Shown: positions 49,001 through 57,300 of the stretch, in pieces | How the letters are laid out: each line of letters begins with the position of its first letter | Position numbering within the stretch: position 1 is the stretch's first letter | DNA from: Glandiceps talaboti | Taxonomy: Eukaryota; Hemichordata; Enteropneusta; Spengelidae | Reading direction: 5' to 3' | Length of the DNA: 64,000 nt | NCBI RefSeq assembly: GCF_964340395.1 | Contig: NC_135562.1 | Span: 23,039,673 to 23,103,672, forward strand | Notes under the pieces: model-generated | The model's database searches: none | What the model was told of the DNA's origin: nothing | What the model saw: only the letters and a program-made list of their open reading frames with translations | Program-made: the position numbers and the translations under genes

Positions 49001-50989
49001 TGGATATACTAACATTGTATGAATGTGATTGGATATACTAACACTGTATCAATGTGATTGGATATACTAACATTGTATGAATGTGATTGGATATACTAAC
49101 ATTGTATCAATTTGATTGGATATACTAACATTGTATCAATGTGATTGTATATACTAACATTGTATGAATGTGATTGTATATACTAACATTGTATGAATGT
49201 GATTGGATATACTAACATTGTATGAATGTGATTGTATATACTAACATTGTATGAATGTGATTGTATATACTAACATTGTATCAATTTGATTGGATATACT
49301 AACACTGTATGAATGTGATTGGATATACTAACATTGTATGAATGTGATTGGATATACTAACATTGTATGAATGTGATTGTATATACTAACATTGTATGAA
49401 TGTGATTGTATATACTAACATTGTATCAATTTGATTGGATATACTAACATTGTATGAATGTGATTGGATATACTAACATTGTATGAATGTGATTGGATAT
49501 ACTAACATTGTATTAATGTGATTGGATATACTAACATTGTATCAATGTGATTGGATATACTAACATTGTATCAATGTGATTGGATATACTAACATTGTAT
49601 CAATGTGATTGGATATACTAACATTGTATTAATGTGATTGGATATACTAACACTGTATGAATGTGATTGGATATACTAACATTGTATCAATGTGATTGGA
49701 TATACTAACATTGTATGAATGTGATTTGATATACTAATATTGTATGAATGTGATTGGATATACTAATATTGTATGAATGTGATTGGATATACTAACATTG
49801 TATGAATGTGATTGGATATACTAACATTGTATGAATGTGATTGGATATACTAACATTGTATGAATGTGATTGGATATACTAACATTGTATGAATGTGATT
49901 GGATATACTAACATTGTATGAATGTGATTGGATATACTAACATTGTATGAATGTGATTGTATATACTTAACATTGTATCAATTTGATTGGATATACTAAT
50001 ATTGTATTAATGTGATTGGATATACTAACATTGTATTAATGTGATTGGATATACTAATATTGTATGAATGTGATTGGATATACTAACATTGTATTAATTT
50101 GATTGGATATACTAACATTGTATTAATTTGATTGGATATACTAACATTGTATGAATGTGATTGGATATACTAACATTGTATGAATGTGATTGGATATACT
50201 AACATTGTATGAATGTGATTGGATATACTAACATTGTATGAATGTGATTGGATATACTAACATTGTATTAATGTGATTGGATATACTAACATTGTATCAA
50301 TGTGATTGGATATACTAACATTGTATCAATGTGATTGGATATACTAACATTGTATCAATGTGATTGGATATACTAACATTGTATTAATGTGATTGGATAT
50401 ACTAACACTGTATGAATGTGATTGGATATACTAACATTGTATCAATGTGATTGGATATACTAACATTGTATCAATGTGATTGGATATACTAACATTGTAT
50501 CAATGTGATTGGATATACTAACATTGTATCAATGTGATTGGATATACTAACATTGTATCAATGTGATTGGATATACTAACATTGTATTAATTTGATTGGA
50601 TATACTAACATTGTATCAATGTGATTGGATATACTAACACTGTATCAATGTGATTGGATATACTAACATTGTATGAATGTGATTGGATATACTAACATTG
50701 TATGAATGTGATTGGATATACTAACATTGTATCAATGTGATTGGATACACTAGCATTGTATCAATTTGAATGGATACCAACATCAATAAATATTTATCCA
50801 AACATGAAACTGTGCTTTCAATTTCCAATAATAATGTTCAAAGCCTTTTGGTAATGAAGGTTTAAGTGATGAAAATGATAGAACAATATATGTAAACTTA
50901 CTGTTTAGACCCACTGTGGTTGTGATCTTGTTAAGTGGCATACCTTTATAGTTCCTATTGAATTTTGTCTTAGTTTGCTCTAAAAAGGT
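22170..50989 (-). CDS. ARFRP1: ARFRP1 (Arf-related GTPase), six exons, first exon outside the window
   Basis: The spliced coding exons in reading order are 50989-50902, 46611-46529, 37918-37837, 37469-37399, 29738-29638 and 22263-22170: 519 nt, or 172 residues plus stop. The vertebrate protein has about 200 residues, and the missing part matches its first ~31 residues up to the P-loop (GLDNAGKT). Visible motifs, in order, are the switch I region ITTTVG, the G3 motif WDLGGQE, the G4 motif NKQD and the G5 motif SALTG. ARFRP1 recruits the ARL1/golgin machinery to trans-Golgi membranes and acts in post-Golgi sorting. All junctions are GT-AG and all phases agree. Introns total more than 41 kb and hold most repeats of the window. 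The C-terminus (TPRRPPRLKDSSS) matches the proline/arginine-rich ARFRP1 tail, which separates it from other Arf-like proteins. Confidence 0.9.
22380..22510. repeat. G/T-rich degenerate repeat
   Basis: Plus-strand runs such as GGTTTTGGGTTTGGGTTTTG and TTGGGTTGGGTTGAA contain many G triplets and resemble scrambled GGTT repeats. On the transcribed sense strand of ARFRP1 this would be C/A-rich. A quadruplex on the plus strand is conceivable. Confidence 0.6.
22530..22911. repeat. Dispersed repeat fragment, two diverged halves
   Basis: Two related paragraphs share ACATGCATAT...TACCAAG(A/T)TTGA(C/G)(T/A)GAAAT. The second goes on to GAGAAATCGGTCCAGTTATT and a GGACACACGGATGGAC end. The style (a conserved 'TTTGAGAGAAATCGGTCCAG' segment, then a short microsatellite) resembles R1 but the sequence differs. 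No coding sequence is seen. Confidence 0.5.
22912..23390 (+). repeat. Dispersed repeat R1, right end lost
   Basis: It begins after an A-run with TAGCACCAATGGCATTGTAG plus CACAACT, the R1 left end. Then come CACTGTTGCTAAGGGTGTGG, ATGGTTGCTAGGGCCA, GAAACATCCTAATCAAGTTT and the ...CAGTAGTTTTGGAATTATAG paragraph. It fades out near 23390 without the hairpin right end. Confidence 0.65.
23391..23787. other. No recognisable feature (ARFRP1 intron)
   Basis: Intronic A/T-rich sequence between R1 copies. No exon, repeat unit or RNA gene is recognised. Confidence 0.4.
23788..23936 (+). repeat. Left end of an R1 copy, cut by a LINE
   Basis: It starts directly after an A-run with TACCGCCAATGGTCTTGTAG plus CACAACT. 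It continues colinearly with the copy at 25686 (AAAATGTTTATCCATATGCT) up to about 23936, where the 5' region of a plus-strand LINE begins at GAGAGAGGGCGCTG. Confidence 0.65.
24215..24751 (+). pseudogene. LINE ORF1 protein remnant
   Basis: ATG start at 24215. The N-terminus shows a C4 metal-binding pattern (Cys 4, 7, 23 and 26). A predicted coiled coil follows (about residues 45-125, rich in Glu, Lys and Leu), then QYSRQENLEI, a motif typical of the start of the RNA-binding domain of LINE ORF1 proteins. A frameshift near 24640 moves the domain to another frame, where GIPETTEENTDDIIVAVLQR and a VTHRI motif can be read. After that the protein is cut by an internal deletion. ORF1 proteins bind LINE RNA and act as nucleic-acid chaperones; this copy cannot. 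Confidence 0.75.
24789..25685 (+). pseudogene. LINE ORF2 endonuclease domain remnant
   Basis: An apurinic-like (APE) endonuclease domain can be followed across frames: SVSHINVRSLRK and FIAVTEVW (first frame), GGGVGVFAHYL (second frame), then LWLEFVDKGKSYILGIIYRP, ITGDLNID, TTIDHLF and the catalytic DISDHLPIF block. At least two frameshifts (near 25005 and 25050) and an in-frame TAA near 25172 break it. The readable part ends at KKKGRKRK, exactly where the minus-strand LINE continues as KRKPWITKSI, so the loss of the reverse transcriptase is by truncation at the R1 junction. Confidence 0.8.
25686..27374 (+). repeat. Longest R1 copy in the window, both ends present
   Basis: The left end TACCGCCAATGGCGTTGTAG follows the A-rich LINE break. 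About five tandem segments of roughly 110-130 bp follow, each with a GTTGCTATGGGCGTGGTC-like core (25830-26430). Next come the paragraphs with CAAGTTTCAGACTCACTGAC and TTTCAGCCCAATCTGCTCAG, a 140-bp tandem duplication (26630-26769 and 26770-26889), a (CA)n microsatellite (27242-27320) and the right hairpin end GCACTACTGAAC...GTTCAGTTGTGCTAA. No protein is encoded. Confidence 0.75.
27242..27320. repeat. (CA)n microsatellite in R1 right end
   Basis: About 39 uninterrupted CA dinucleotides. The same position in the other R1 copies carries (CA)n and/or (CAGA)n, so it is a built-in part of the element's right end. Confidence 0.95.
27375..27900. repeat. Two diverged copies of a TGACCTTGA-rich repeat
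   Basis: The segments near 27378-27500 and 27730-27870 share the order TGACCTTGAATTTT, ...TGACCTTGGATCAAA/TGACCTTTGATCTCA, ...GATCATGTTTATTG/CATATGATCAATGA, ...TTGCCC(A/T)TC. They look like two copies of one short dispersed repeat. TGACCT is also a nuclear-receptor half site, but nothing indicates function. Confidence 0.5.
27901..29054. other. No recognisable feature (ARFRP1 intron)
   Basis: Intronic A/T-rich DNA with no convincing exon, repeat family or RNA gene on either strand. Confidence 0.4.
29055..29425. repeat. 63-bp tandem repeat with CRE sites, about 6 copies
   Basis: Units start at 29055, 29118, 29181, 29244, 29307 and 29370 and contain TACCATTGCTTACTATACTA and GGCATGAACTCATCCTC. 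The first four units carry a perfect TGACGTCA palindrome (cAMP response element). In the last two it has changed to TGACATCA. The array lies in the last ARFRP1 intron, about 210 bp from the exon at 29638. Confidence 0.92.
29638..29738 (-). CDS. ARFRP1: ARFRP1 exon with the G5 motif
   Basis: The acceptor is TTTTAATGACAG on the minus strand and the donor is GTATGT. The exon reads GCLNVDHVKSVFNQSAAKIG, then RRDCKIRGVSALT and the first two bases of a Gly codon. KIGRRDC and SALTG (guanine-binding G5) are ARFRP1 hallmarks. It enters in phase 0 from the 37399-37469 exon. Confidence 0.92.
29739..29916. other. ARFRP1 intron, no feature
   Basis: Short intronic stretch upstream of the acceptor. It contains CTGCAGTAACTGCAGT, which includes the target duplicated by the element at 29917. 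Confidence 0.5.
29917..30069. mobile_element. 153-bp MITE flanked by a 10-bp duplication
   Basis: The ends AATCTGATTAAAATCCGATG and its complement are inverted repeats. The interior matches the right arm of the 573-1700 element (GAGGCGATCAGGCTAAAAAA, AACATGTACTACGAAGGTCA). TAACTGCAGT directly abuts both ends (29907-29916 and 30070-30079), a perfect 10-bp target duplication. It is a deletion derivative of the larger element and probably a younger insertion. A duplication of this length would suit a Mutator-like element. Confidence 0.8.
30108..30225. repeat. CA/CATA/CCTA microsatellite region
   Basis: (CA)n, CATACATACATACC and CTACCTACCTAC runs. The following segment with GGAGGTATTAGGGGAGAAGG (near 30245) recurs in reverse complement near 36783 beside another CA/CATA cluster, so a small dispersed repeat is attached. 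Confidence 0.75.
30490..30757 (-). repeat. R1 left-half fragment, minus strand
   Basis: Minus-strand reading starts after an A-run with CACCAATGGTGTAGTTATAG plus CGCAACT, then TTTTTTTGAATGTTTATTCA and TTGTTGCTATGGGTGTAC, the R1 left-half order in degenerate form. The right end is missing. Confidence 0.55.
31198..32062 (-). pseudogene. LINE ORF2: RT motif C to C-terminus
   Basis: The frame from 32062 starts in FLIYINDLL and carries the catalytic FADDSNLF box (motif C), then LHWYDANRLTIN and IIFHSKH, typical of LINE reverse transcriptases. A further frame (31398-31198) has QFSIRFSGTKLWNSLPTEMK, the conserved C-terminal block of CR1/L2-like ORF2. Between them (31399-31633) the frame is broken. 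Upstream, CGVP*GSRLGPTL shows a Gln to stop change in the CGVPQGS motif (near 32086). The copy is inactive. Confidence 0.85.
32122..32815 (-). pseudogene. LINE ORF2: RT fingers and palm (motif A)
   Basis: The frame contains FTNVGPNLASK, then KKASGYDNLPSKLI, VARVVPIYKKG, NYRPISVLPVLSKIIEKIV, HQYGFRGKHSS and the motif A block FIDFTKAFDTINH with its catalytic Asp, followed by WFSDYI. A frameshift near 32165 and a stop near 32111 separate it from motif C. The first residues before FTNVG come from the inserted R1 element, whose junction is at 32816. Confidence 0.88.
32816..33984 (+). repeat. R1 copy inserted in LINE reverse transcriptase
   Basis: The left end ATAGCGCAAATATTGCGTTG plus CCGCACAACT is a diverged R1 start. 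The right part has CACCAAGTTTCAAACTCATT, TTTCAGCCCAATCTGCTCAG, (CA)n with (CAGA)n, and the hairpin GCACTACTGAAC...GTTCAGTTGTGCTA. Joining the flanks restores the expected LINE order (NGFNSFF then TNVGP) across an A-run: four A on the left, seven or eight on the right. This 1169-bp insertion therefore appears to have gone into poly-A, with about four A duplicated. Confidence 0.8.
33985..34425 (-). pseudogene. LINE ORF2: linker before the reverse transcriptase
   Basis: The minus-strand frame has NTFFTIFSDCCNKHAPI, KSISKRKPWITKSIQKL, REYYASLFLENQNNSTKTWE and TPQEIVNGFNSFF, the conserved linker between endonuclease and reverse transcriptase in CR1/L2/Jockey-like ORF2. It is flanked by the TIR element on one side and R1 on the other. 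Confidence 0.85.
34426..35451. mobile_element. TIR DNA element with 7-bp target duplication, inserted in LINE
   Basis: Inverted arms of about 200 bp: the left (34426-34625) has CATATGTGTTTTGCCATGTT, GGGTTGTGGGATTGCTCTCG and GGGGGTGTAATCGGTCGAAA. The right (35230-35451) carries the complement with scattered differences. TATAAGC flanks both sides (34419-34425 and 35452-35458). Removing the element joins LINE codons reading TDVDDAY and NTFFTIF. The roughly 600-bp interior has no transposase frame, so it is non-autonomous. The open frames at 34433-34630 and 35309-35497 are TIR shadows. Confidence 0.85.
35459..36095 (-). pseudogene. LINE ORF2: APE endonuclease domain
   Basis: Pieces in different frames give VAAYIHSSIKYDMSN, SLWLEICDKKHKFVVGILYR, ILLGDFNIDI, TVIDHIYTNIS and GDISDHLSIFAIF: the GDFN and SDH catalytic motifs of the LINE endonuclease that nicks target DNA. 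Frameshifts occur near 35840, near 35485 and upstream of 35990. The N-terminal part is missing. Confidence 0.82.
36148..36169. repeat. Poly-G tract
   Basis: About 22 consecutive G residues. The length may be unreliable in sequencing. It lies just outside the truncated 5' side of the minus-strand LINE. Confidence 0.9.
36309..36546. mobile_element. Foldback MITE, copy 2 (left outer arm missing)
   Basis: It shares with copy 1 (17389-17718) GTCTGTGTTTGCAACTCAAT, TGTATGTACAATAACAAA, GAAGCCATGATAAAATTG and the outer ATCCATGGCCAC. The inner arms pair with each other; the left outer arm is absent and R1-like GCACCAATAGCATTGTAG is found just before it (36274-36292). Confidence 0.65.
36547..36779. other. 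ARFRP1 intron, no feature
   Basis: A minus-strand stretch near 36560-36620 is briefly open but does not match ARFRP1, whose order is already complete without it. Confidence 0.4.
36780..37370. repeat. CA / CATA microsatellite cluster
   Basis: (CA)n at about 36958-37008, (CATA)n at about 37070-37100 and 37180-37215, and many short CACA and CAGA runs between. It begins beside a segment homologous (inverted) to 30240-30265. All open frames here are repeat artefacts. Confidence 0.9.
37399..37469 (-). CDS. ARFRP1: ARFRP1 exon with the G4 (NKQD) motif
   Basis: The acceptor ATTGACAG ends at 37470 and the donor GTAAGT begins at 37398. With the preceding G it reads DEMIDSEALDGVPVIVLANK, then QDVT. 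NKQD is the guanine-specificity motif. SEAL-x-GVPV(I/L)VLANKQDV matches ARFRP1 closely. Confidence 0.93.
37560..37815. repeat. 42-bp tandem repeat, about 6 copies, next to an ARFRP1 donor
   Basis: Units contain CACACTGCTAGAAATCTTAC and CTAACTGTACTCTCTCCTG. They fill most of the 367-bp intron between exons 37837 and 37469, starting about 20 bp after the donor. On the ARFRP1 sense strand each unit offers TTAG-GTAAGA (donor-like) and TTTCTAGCAG (acceptor-like). Confidence 0.9.
37837..37918 (-). CDS. ARFRP1: ARFRP1 exon after switch II
   Basis: The acceptor TTGTTTCACAG and donor GTGAGT flank an exon reading YYAESHGVIYMVDSTDEERL, then EESWRAF, plus one base. YYAE-x-HGVIY-x-(V/I)DSTDEERL is nearly the vertebrate ARFRP1 sequence. 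Confidence 0.95.
37919..38281. other. ARFRP1 intron, no feature
   Basis: A/T-rich intronic sequence between exon 37918 and the 34-bp array. Nothing else is recognised. Confidence 0.5.
38282..46140. repeat. 34-bp minisatellite, about 230 copies
   Basis: The unit contains TAGTACATGGCACTATATGG and GTAGATATCCTTAT. Units from about 38900 to 40100 are almost all identical. Farther right, GCAT/GTAT and TGTCC variants accumulate, and after about 45340 most units carry TACACATCGTTAT instead of TAGATATCCTTAT. An 847-bp stretch is repeated in tandem (marker TATATATGGATAGATATCC at 43450 and 44297; GGGTTCACGTCATAGTAC at 43863 and 44710). The array occupies most of the intron between exons 46529 and 37918. 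Confidence 0.96.
46141..46311. other. ARFRP1 intron, no feature
   Basis: Short unique stretch between two tandem arrays. Confidence 0.5.
46312..46462. repeat. 21-bp tandem repeat, about 7 copies
   Basis: Units are variants of ATTGTTAGCACAGTTGA(T/C)(G/A)A(C/T), about 70 bp from the ARFRP1 exon donor at 46528. The 21-bp period keeps a plus-strand frame open, which is an artefact. Confidence 0.85.
46529..46611 (-). CDS. ARFRP1: ARFRP1 exon with the G3 (DLGGQE) motif
   Basis: The acceptor ATTTTATAG ends at 46612 and the donor GTAAGT starts at 46528. With one base from the previous exon it reads IGKIDIGSIRLMFWDLGGQE, then ELQSLWDK. FWDLGGQEELQSLWDKYY is shared with vertebrate ARFRP1. The DLGGQ glutamine is the residue that positions the catalytic water in Arf proteins. 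Confidence 0.95.
46612..47186. other. ARFRP1 intron with a TTG-rich stretch
   Basis: TTG/TTTTTG-rich DNA at about 46680-46740. The rest is A/T-rich without a recognised feature. Confidence 0.5.
47187..50775. repeat. 29-bp minisatellite block 1, about 124 copies
   Basis: The unit contains ATTGTATGAATGTGATTGGA and TATACTAAC. Variable sites are TAT(G/C/T)AA, AATG/AATT, ACTAAC/ACTAAT and GGATAT/GTATAT. It lies entirely in the ARFRP1 intron between exons 50902 and 46611, and stops about 125 bp from the donor of the 50902 exon. Confidence 0.97.
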
Positions 50990-51319
50990 CTGCAACAAAT
51001 AAACAATAAACATGAATATGTATTTATTTGTAAAAGTACATGTTCTGATTATTTCACTATTTATGTATGTTTATAGTAACCATAGTAATAAGCATTTTGA
51101 ACAATAGAATTCTAAATACAATACAATGCATCATTCTTTCATCTATTAATTTTTTTTTTCATGCATGTAACGTATAATGTATAATATCTCACTCAAACAC
51201 TTAATATTTAAACCCTAATTGGCTGCCAATAACAATTCAATGGCCAATAGTGTGTATTGTTGTGTTTACTAGATTGGATAGTAAACAAACTCAATAAATA
51301 TACATACATGTACAATGTA
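50776..51319. other. Unique island containing an ARFRP1 exon
   Basis: About 540 bp of non-repeat sequence between two blocks of the same 29-bp satellite. Besides the 88-bp exon it holds A/T-rich intron flanks. Confidence 0.85.
50902..50989 (-). CDS. ARFRP1: ARFRP1 exon with switch I
   Basis: The acceptor TTTATTTGTTGCAG ends at 50990 and the donor GTAAGT starts at 50901. The exon reads TFLEQTKTKFNRNYKGMPLN, then KITTTVGLN and one base. It begins exactly after the P-loop Thr of GLDNAGKT-T in the known protein, so the P-loop exon is upstream, beyond position 64000. ITTTVG holds the switch I threonine that contacts Mg/GTP. Confidence 0.95.
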
Positions 51320-54300
51320 CTAACATTGTATGAATTTGATTGGATATACTAACATTGTATCAATGTGATTGGATGTACTAACATTGTATGAATGTGATTG
51401 TATATACTAACATTGTATGAATGTGATTGGATGTACTAACATTGTATTAATGTGATTGTATATACTAACATTGTATCAATGTGATTGGATATACTAACAT
51501 TGTATCAATGTGATTGGATATACTAACATTGTATCAATGTGATTGGATATACTAACATTGTATCAATGTGATTGGATATACTAACATTGCATCAATGTGA
51601 TTGGATATACTAACATTGTATGAATGTGATTGGATATACTAACATTGTATGAATGTGATTGGATATACTAACATTGTATGAATGTGATTGGATATACTAC
51701 CATTGTATCAATGTGATTGGATATACTAATATTGTATCAATGTGATTGGATATACTAACATTGTATGAATGTGATTGGATATACTAATATTGTATGAATG
51801 TGATTGGATATACTAACATAGTATCAATGTGATTGGATATACTAACATTGTATCAATTTGATTGGATATACTAACATTGTATCAATGTGATTGGATATAC
51901 TAACATTGTATGAATGTGATTGGATATACTAATATTGTATGAATGTGATTGGATATACTAACATTGTATCAATGTGATTGGATATACTAAAATTGTATCA
52001 ATTTGATTGGATACATGTATAATAACACTGTATCAATGTGATTGGATATACTAACATTGTATCAATGTGATTGGATATACTAACATTGTATGAATGTGAT
52101 TGGATATACTAACATTGTATGAATGTGATTGTATATACTAACATTGTATGAATGTGATTGGATATATTAACACTGTATCAATGTGATTGGATATACTAAC
52201 ATTGTATCAATGTGATTGGATATACTAACATTGTATGAATGTGATTGGATATACTAACATTGTATGAATGTGATTGGATATACTAACATTGTATCAATTT
52301 GATTGGATATACTACCATTGTATCAATGTGATTGGATATACTAACATTGTATCAATGTGACTGGATATACTAACACTGTATTAATGTGATTGGATATACT
52401 AATATTGTATTAATTTGATTGGATATACTAACATTGTATCAATGTGACTGGATATACTAATATTGTATTAATTTGATTGGATATACTAACATTGTATCAA
52501 TGTGACTGGATATACTAATATTGTATCAATGTGATTGGATATACTAACATTGTATCAATGTGATTGGATATACTAACATTGTATCAATTTGATTGGATAT
52601 ACTAACATTATATGAATGTGATTGGATATACTAACATTGTATGAATGTGATTGGATATACTAATATTGTATGAATGTGATTGGATATACTAACATTGTAT
52701 CAATGTGATTGGATATACTAACATTGTATGAATGTGATTGGATATACTAACATTGTATGAATGTGACTGGATATACTAACATTGTATGAATGTGATTGGA
52801 TATATTAACACTGTATCAATGTGATTGGATATACTAACATTGTATCAATGTGATTGGATATACTAACATTGTATCAATGTGATTGGATATACTAACATTG
52901 TATCAATGTGATTGGATATACTAAAATTGTATGAATGTGATTGGATATACTAACATTGTATTAATGTGATTGGATATACTAACATTGTATCAATTTGATT
53001 GGATATACTAATATTGTATCAATGTGATTGGATATACTAATATTGTATCAATGTGATTGGATATACTAACATTGTATCAATGTGATTGGATATACTAATA
53101 TTGTATCAATGTGATTGGATATACTAATATTGTATGAATGTGATTGGATATACTAATATTGTATGAATGTGATTGGATATACTAATATTGTATGAATGTG
53201 ATTGGATATACTAACATTGTATCAATGTGATTGGATATACTAACATTGTATGAATGTGATTGGATATACTAACATTGTATCAATGTGATTGGATATACTA
53301 ACATTGTATGAATGTGATTGGATATACTAACATTGTATGAATGTGATTGTATATACTAACATTGTATGAATGTGATTGGATATATTAACACTGTATCAAT
53401 GTGATTGGATATACTAACATTGTATCAATGTGATTGGATATACTAACATTGTATGAATGTGATTGGATATACTAACATTGTATCAATGTGATTGGATATA
53501 CTAACATTGTATCAATTTGATTGGATATACTACCATTGTATCAATGTGATTGGATATACTAATATTGTATTAATTTGATTGGATATACTAACATTGTATC
53601 AATGTGATTGGATATACTAACATTGTATCAATGTGATTGGATATATTAACATTGTATCAATGTGATTGGATATACTAACATTGTATCAATGTGATTGGAT
53701 ATATTAACATTGTATCAATGTGATTGGATATACTAACATTGTATCAATGTGATTGGATATACTAACATTGTATCAATGTGATTGGATATATTAACACTGT
53801 ATGAATGTGATTGGATATATTAACACTGTATCAATGTGATTGGATATACTAACATTGTATTAATGTGATTGGATATACTAACATTGTATCAATGTGATTG
53901 GATATACTAACACTGTATCAATGTGACTGGATATACTAATATTGTATCAATGTGATTGGATATACAAACATTTTATCAATGTGATTGGATATACTAACAT
54001 TGTATCAATGTGATTGGATATACTAACATTGTATGAATGTGATTGGATATACTAACATTGTATGAATGTGATTGGATATACTAACATTGTATGAATTTGA
54101 TTGGATATACTAATATTGTATCAATTTGATTAGATATACTAACATTGTATGAATGTGATTGGATATACTAACATTGTATCAATTTGATTGGATATACTAA
54201 TATTGTATGAATGTGATTGGATATACTAACATTGTATGAATTTGATTGGATATACTAATATTGTATCAATTTGATTAGATATACTAACATTGTATGAATG

Positions 54301-57300
54301 TGATTGGATATACTAACATTGTATCAATGTGATTGGATATACTAACATTGTATGAATGTGATTGGATATACTAACATTGTATGAATGTGATTGGATATAC
54401 TAACATTGTATGAATGTGATTGGATATACTAACATTGTATCAATGTGATTGGATATACAAACATTGTATCAATGTGATTGGATATACTAACATTGTATCA
54501 ATGTGATTGGATATACTAACATTGTATTAATGTGATTGGATATACTAACATTGTATGAATGTGATTGGATATACTAACATTGTATGAATGTGATTGGATA
54601 TACTAACATTGTATGAATGTGATTGGATATACTAACATTGTATCAATGTGATTGGATATACTAACATTGTATTAATGTGATTGGATATACTAACATTGTA
54701 TTAATGTGATTGGATATACTAACATTGTATGAATGTGATTGGATATACTAACATTGTATCAATGTGATTGGATATACTAACATTGTATCAATGTGATTGG
54801 ATATACTAACATTGTATGAATGTGATTGGATATACTAACATTGTATGAATGTGATTGGATATACTAACATTGTATCAATGTGATTGGATATACTAACATT
54901 GTATGAATGTGATTGGATATACTAACATTGTATCAATGTGATTGGATATACTAACATTGTATCAATGTGATTGGATATATTAACATTGTATGAATGTGAT
55001 TGGATATACTAACATTGTATCAATGTGATTGGATATACTAACATTGTATCAATGTGATTGGATATACTAACATTGTATCAATGTGATTGGATATATTAAC
55101 ACTGTATGAATGTGATTGGATATATTAACACTGTATCAATGTGATTGGATATACTAACATTGTATTAATTTGATTGGATATACTAACATTGTATCAATGT
55201 GATTGGATATACTAACACTGTATCAATGTGACTGGATATACTAATATTGTATCAATGTGATTGGATATACAAACATTTTAACAATGTGATTGGATATACT
55301 AACATTGTATCAATGTGATTGGATATACTAACATTGTATGAATGTGATTGGATATACTAACATTGTATGAATGTGATTGGATATACTAACATTGTATCAA
55401 TGTGATTGGATATACAAATATTGTATGAATGTGATTGGATATACTAACATTATATGAATGTGATTGGATATACTAACATTGTATCAATGTGATTGGATAT
55501 ACAAATATTGTATGAATGTGATTGGATATACTAACATTGTATGAATGTGATTGGATATACTAACATTGTATCAATGTGATTGGATATACAAATATTGTAT
55601 GAATGTGATTGGATATACTAACATTGTATCAATGTGATTGGATATATTAACATTGTATCAATGTGATTGGATATACTAACATTGTATTAATGTGATTGGA
55701 TATACTAATATTGTATCAATGTGATTGGATATACTAACATTGTATCAATGTGACTGGATATACTAACATTGTATCAATGTGATTGGATATACTAACATTG
55801 TATTAATGTGATTGGATATACTAATGTTGTATGAATGTGATTGGATATACTAACATTGTATGAATGTGATTGGATATACTAACATTGTATGAATGTGATT
55901 GGATATACTAACATTGTATCAATTTGATTGGATATACTAACATTGTATCAATGTGATTGGATATACTAACATTGTATGAATGTGATTGGATATACTAACA
56001 TTGTATGAATGTGATTGGATATACTAACATTGTATGAATGTGATTGGATATACTAACATTGTATGAATGTGATTGGATATACTAATATTGTATGAATGTG
56101 ATTGGATATACTAACATTGTATGAATGTGATTGGATATACTAACATTGTATTAATGTGATTGGATATACTAACATTGTATGAATGTGATTGGATATACTA
56201 ACATTGTATCAATGTGATTGGATATACTAACATTGTATGAATGTGATTGGATATACTAACATTGTATCAATGTGATTGGATATACTAACATTGTATCAAT
56301 GTGACTGGATATACTAACATTGTATGAATGTGACTGGATATACTAACATTGTATGAATGTGATTAGATATACTAACATTGTATCAATGTGATTGGATATA
56401 CTAACATTGTATCAATGTGATTGGATATACTAACATTGTATCAATGTGACTGGATATACTAACATTGTATGAATGTGATTGGATATATTAACACTGTATC
56501 AATGTGATTGGATATACTAACATTGTATCAATGTGATTGGATATACTAATATTGTATGAATGTGATTGTATATACTAACATTGTATCAATGTGATTGGAT
56601 ATACTAACATTGTATGAATGTGATTGGATATACTAACATTGTATGAATTTGATTGGATATACTAATATTGTATCAATTTGATTAGATATACTAACATTGT
56701 ATGAATGTGATTGGTTATACTAACATTGTATCAATTTGATTGGATATACTAATATTGTATGAATGTGATTGGATATACTAACATTGTATGAATTTGATTG
56801 GATATACTAATATTGTATCAATTTGATTAGATATACTAACATTGTATGAATGTGATTGGATATACTAACATTGTATCAATGTGATTGGATATACTAACAT
56901 TGTATGAATGTGATTGGATATACTAACATTGTATGAATGTGATTGGATATACTAACATTGTATGAATGTGATTGGATATACTAACATTGTATCAATGTGA
57001 TTGGATATACAAACATTGTATCAATGTGATTGGATATACTAATATTGTATTAATGTGATTGGATATACTAACATTGTATTAATGTGATTGGATATACTAA
57101 CATTGTATGGATGTGATTGGATATACTAACATTGTATGAATGTGATTGGATATACTAACATTGTATGAATGTGATTGGATATACTAACATTGTATCAATG
57201 TGATTGGATATACTAACATTGTATTAATGTGATTGGATATACTAACATTGTATTAATGTGATTGGATATACTAACATTGTATGAATGTGATTGGATATAC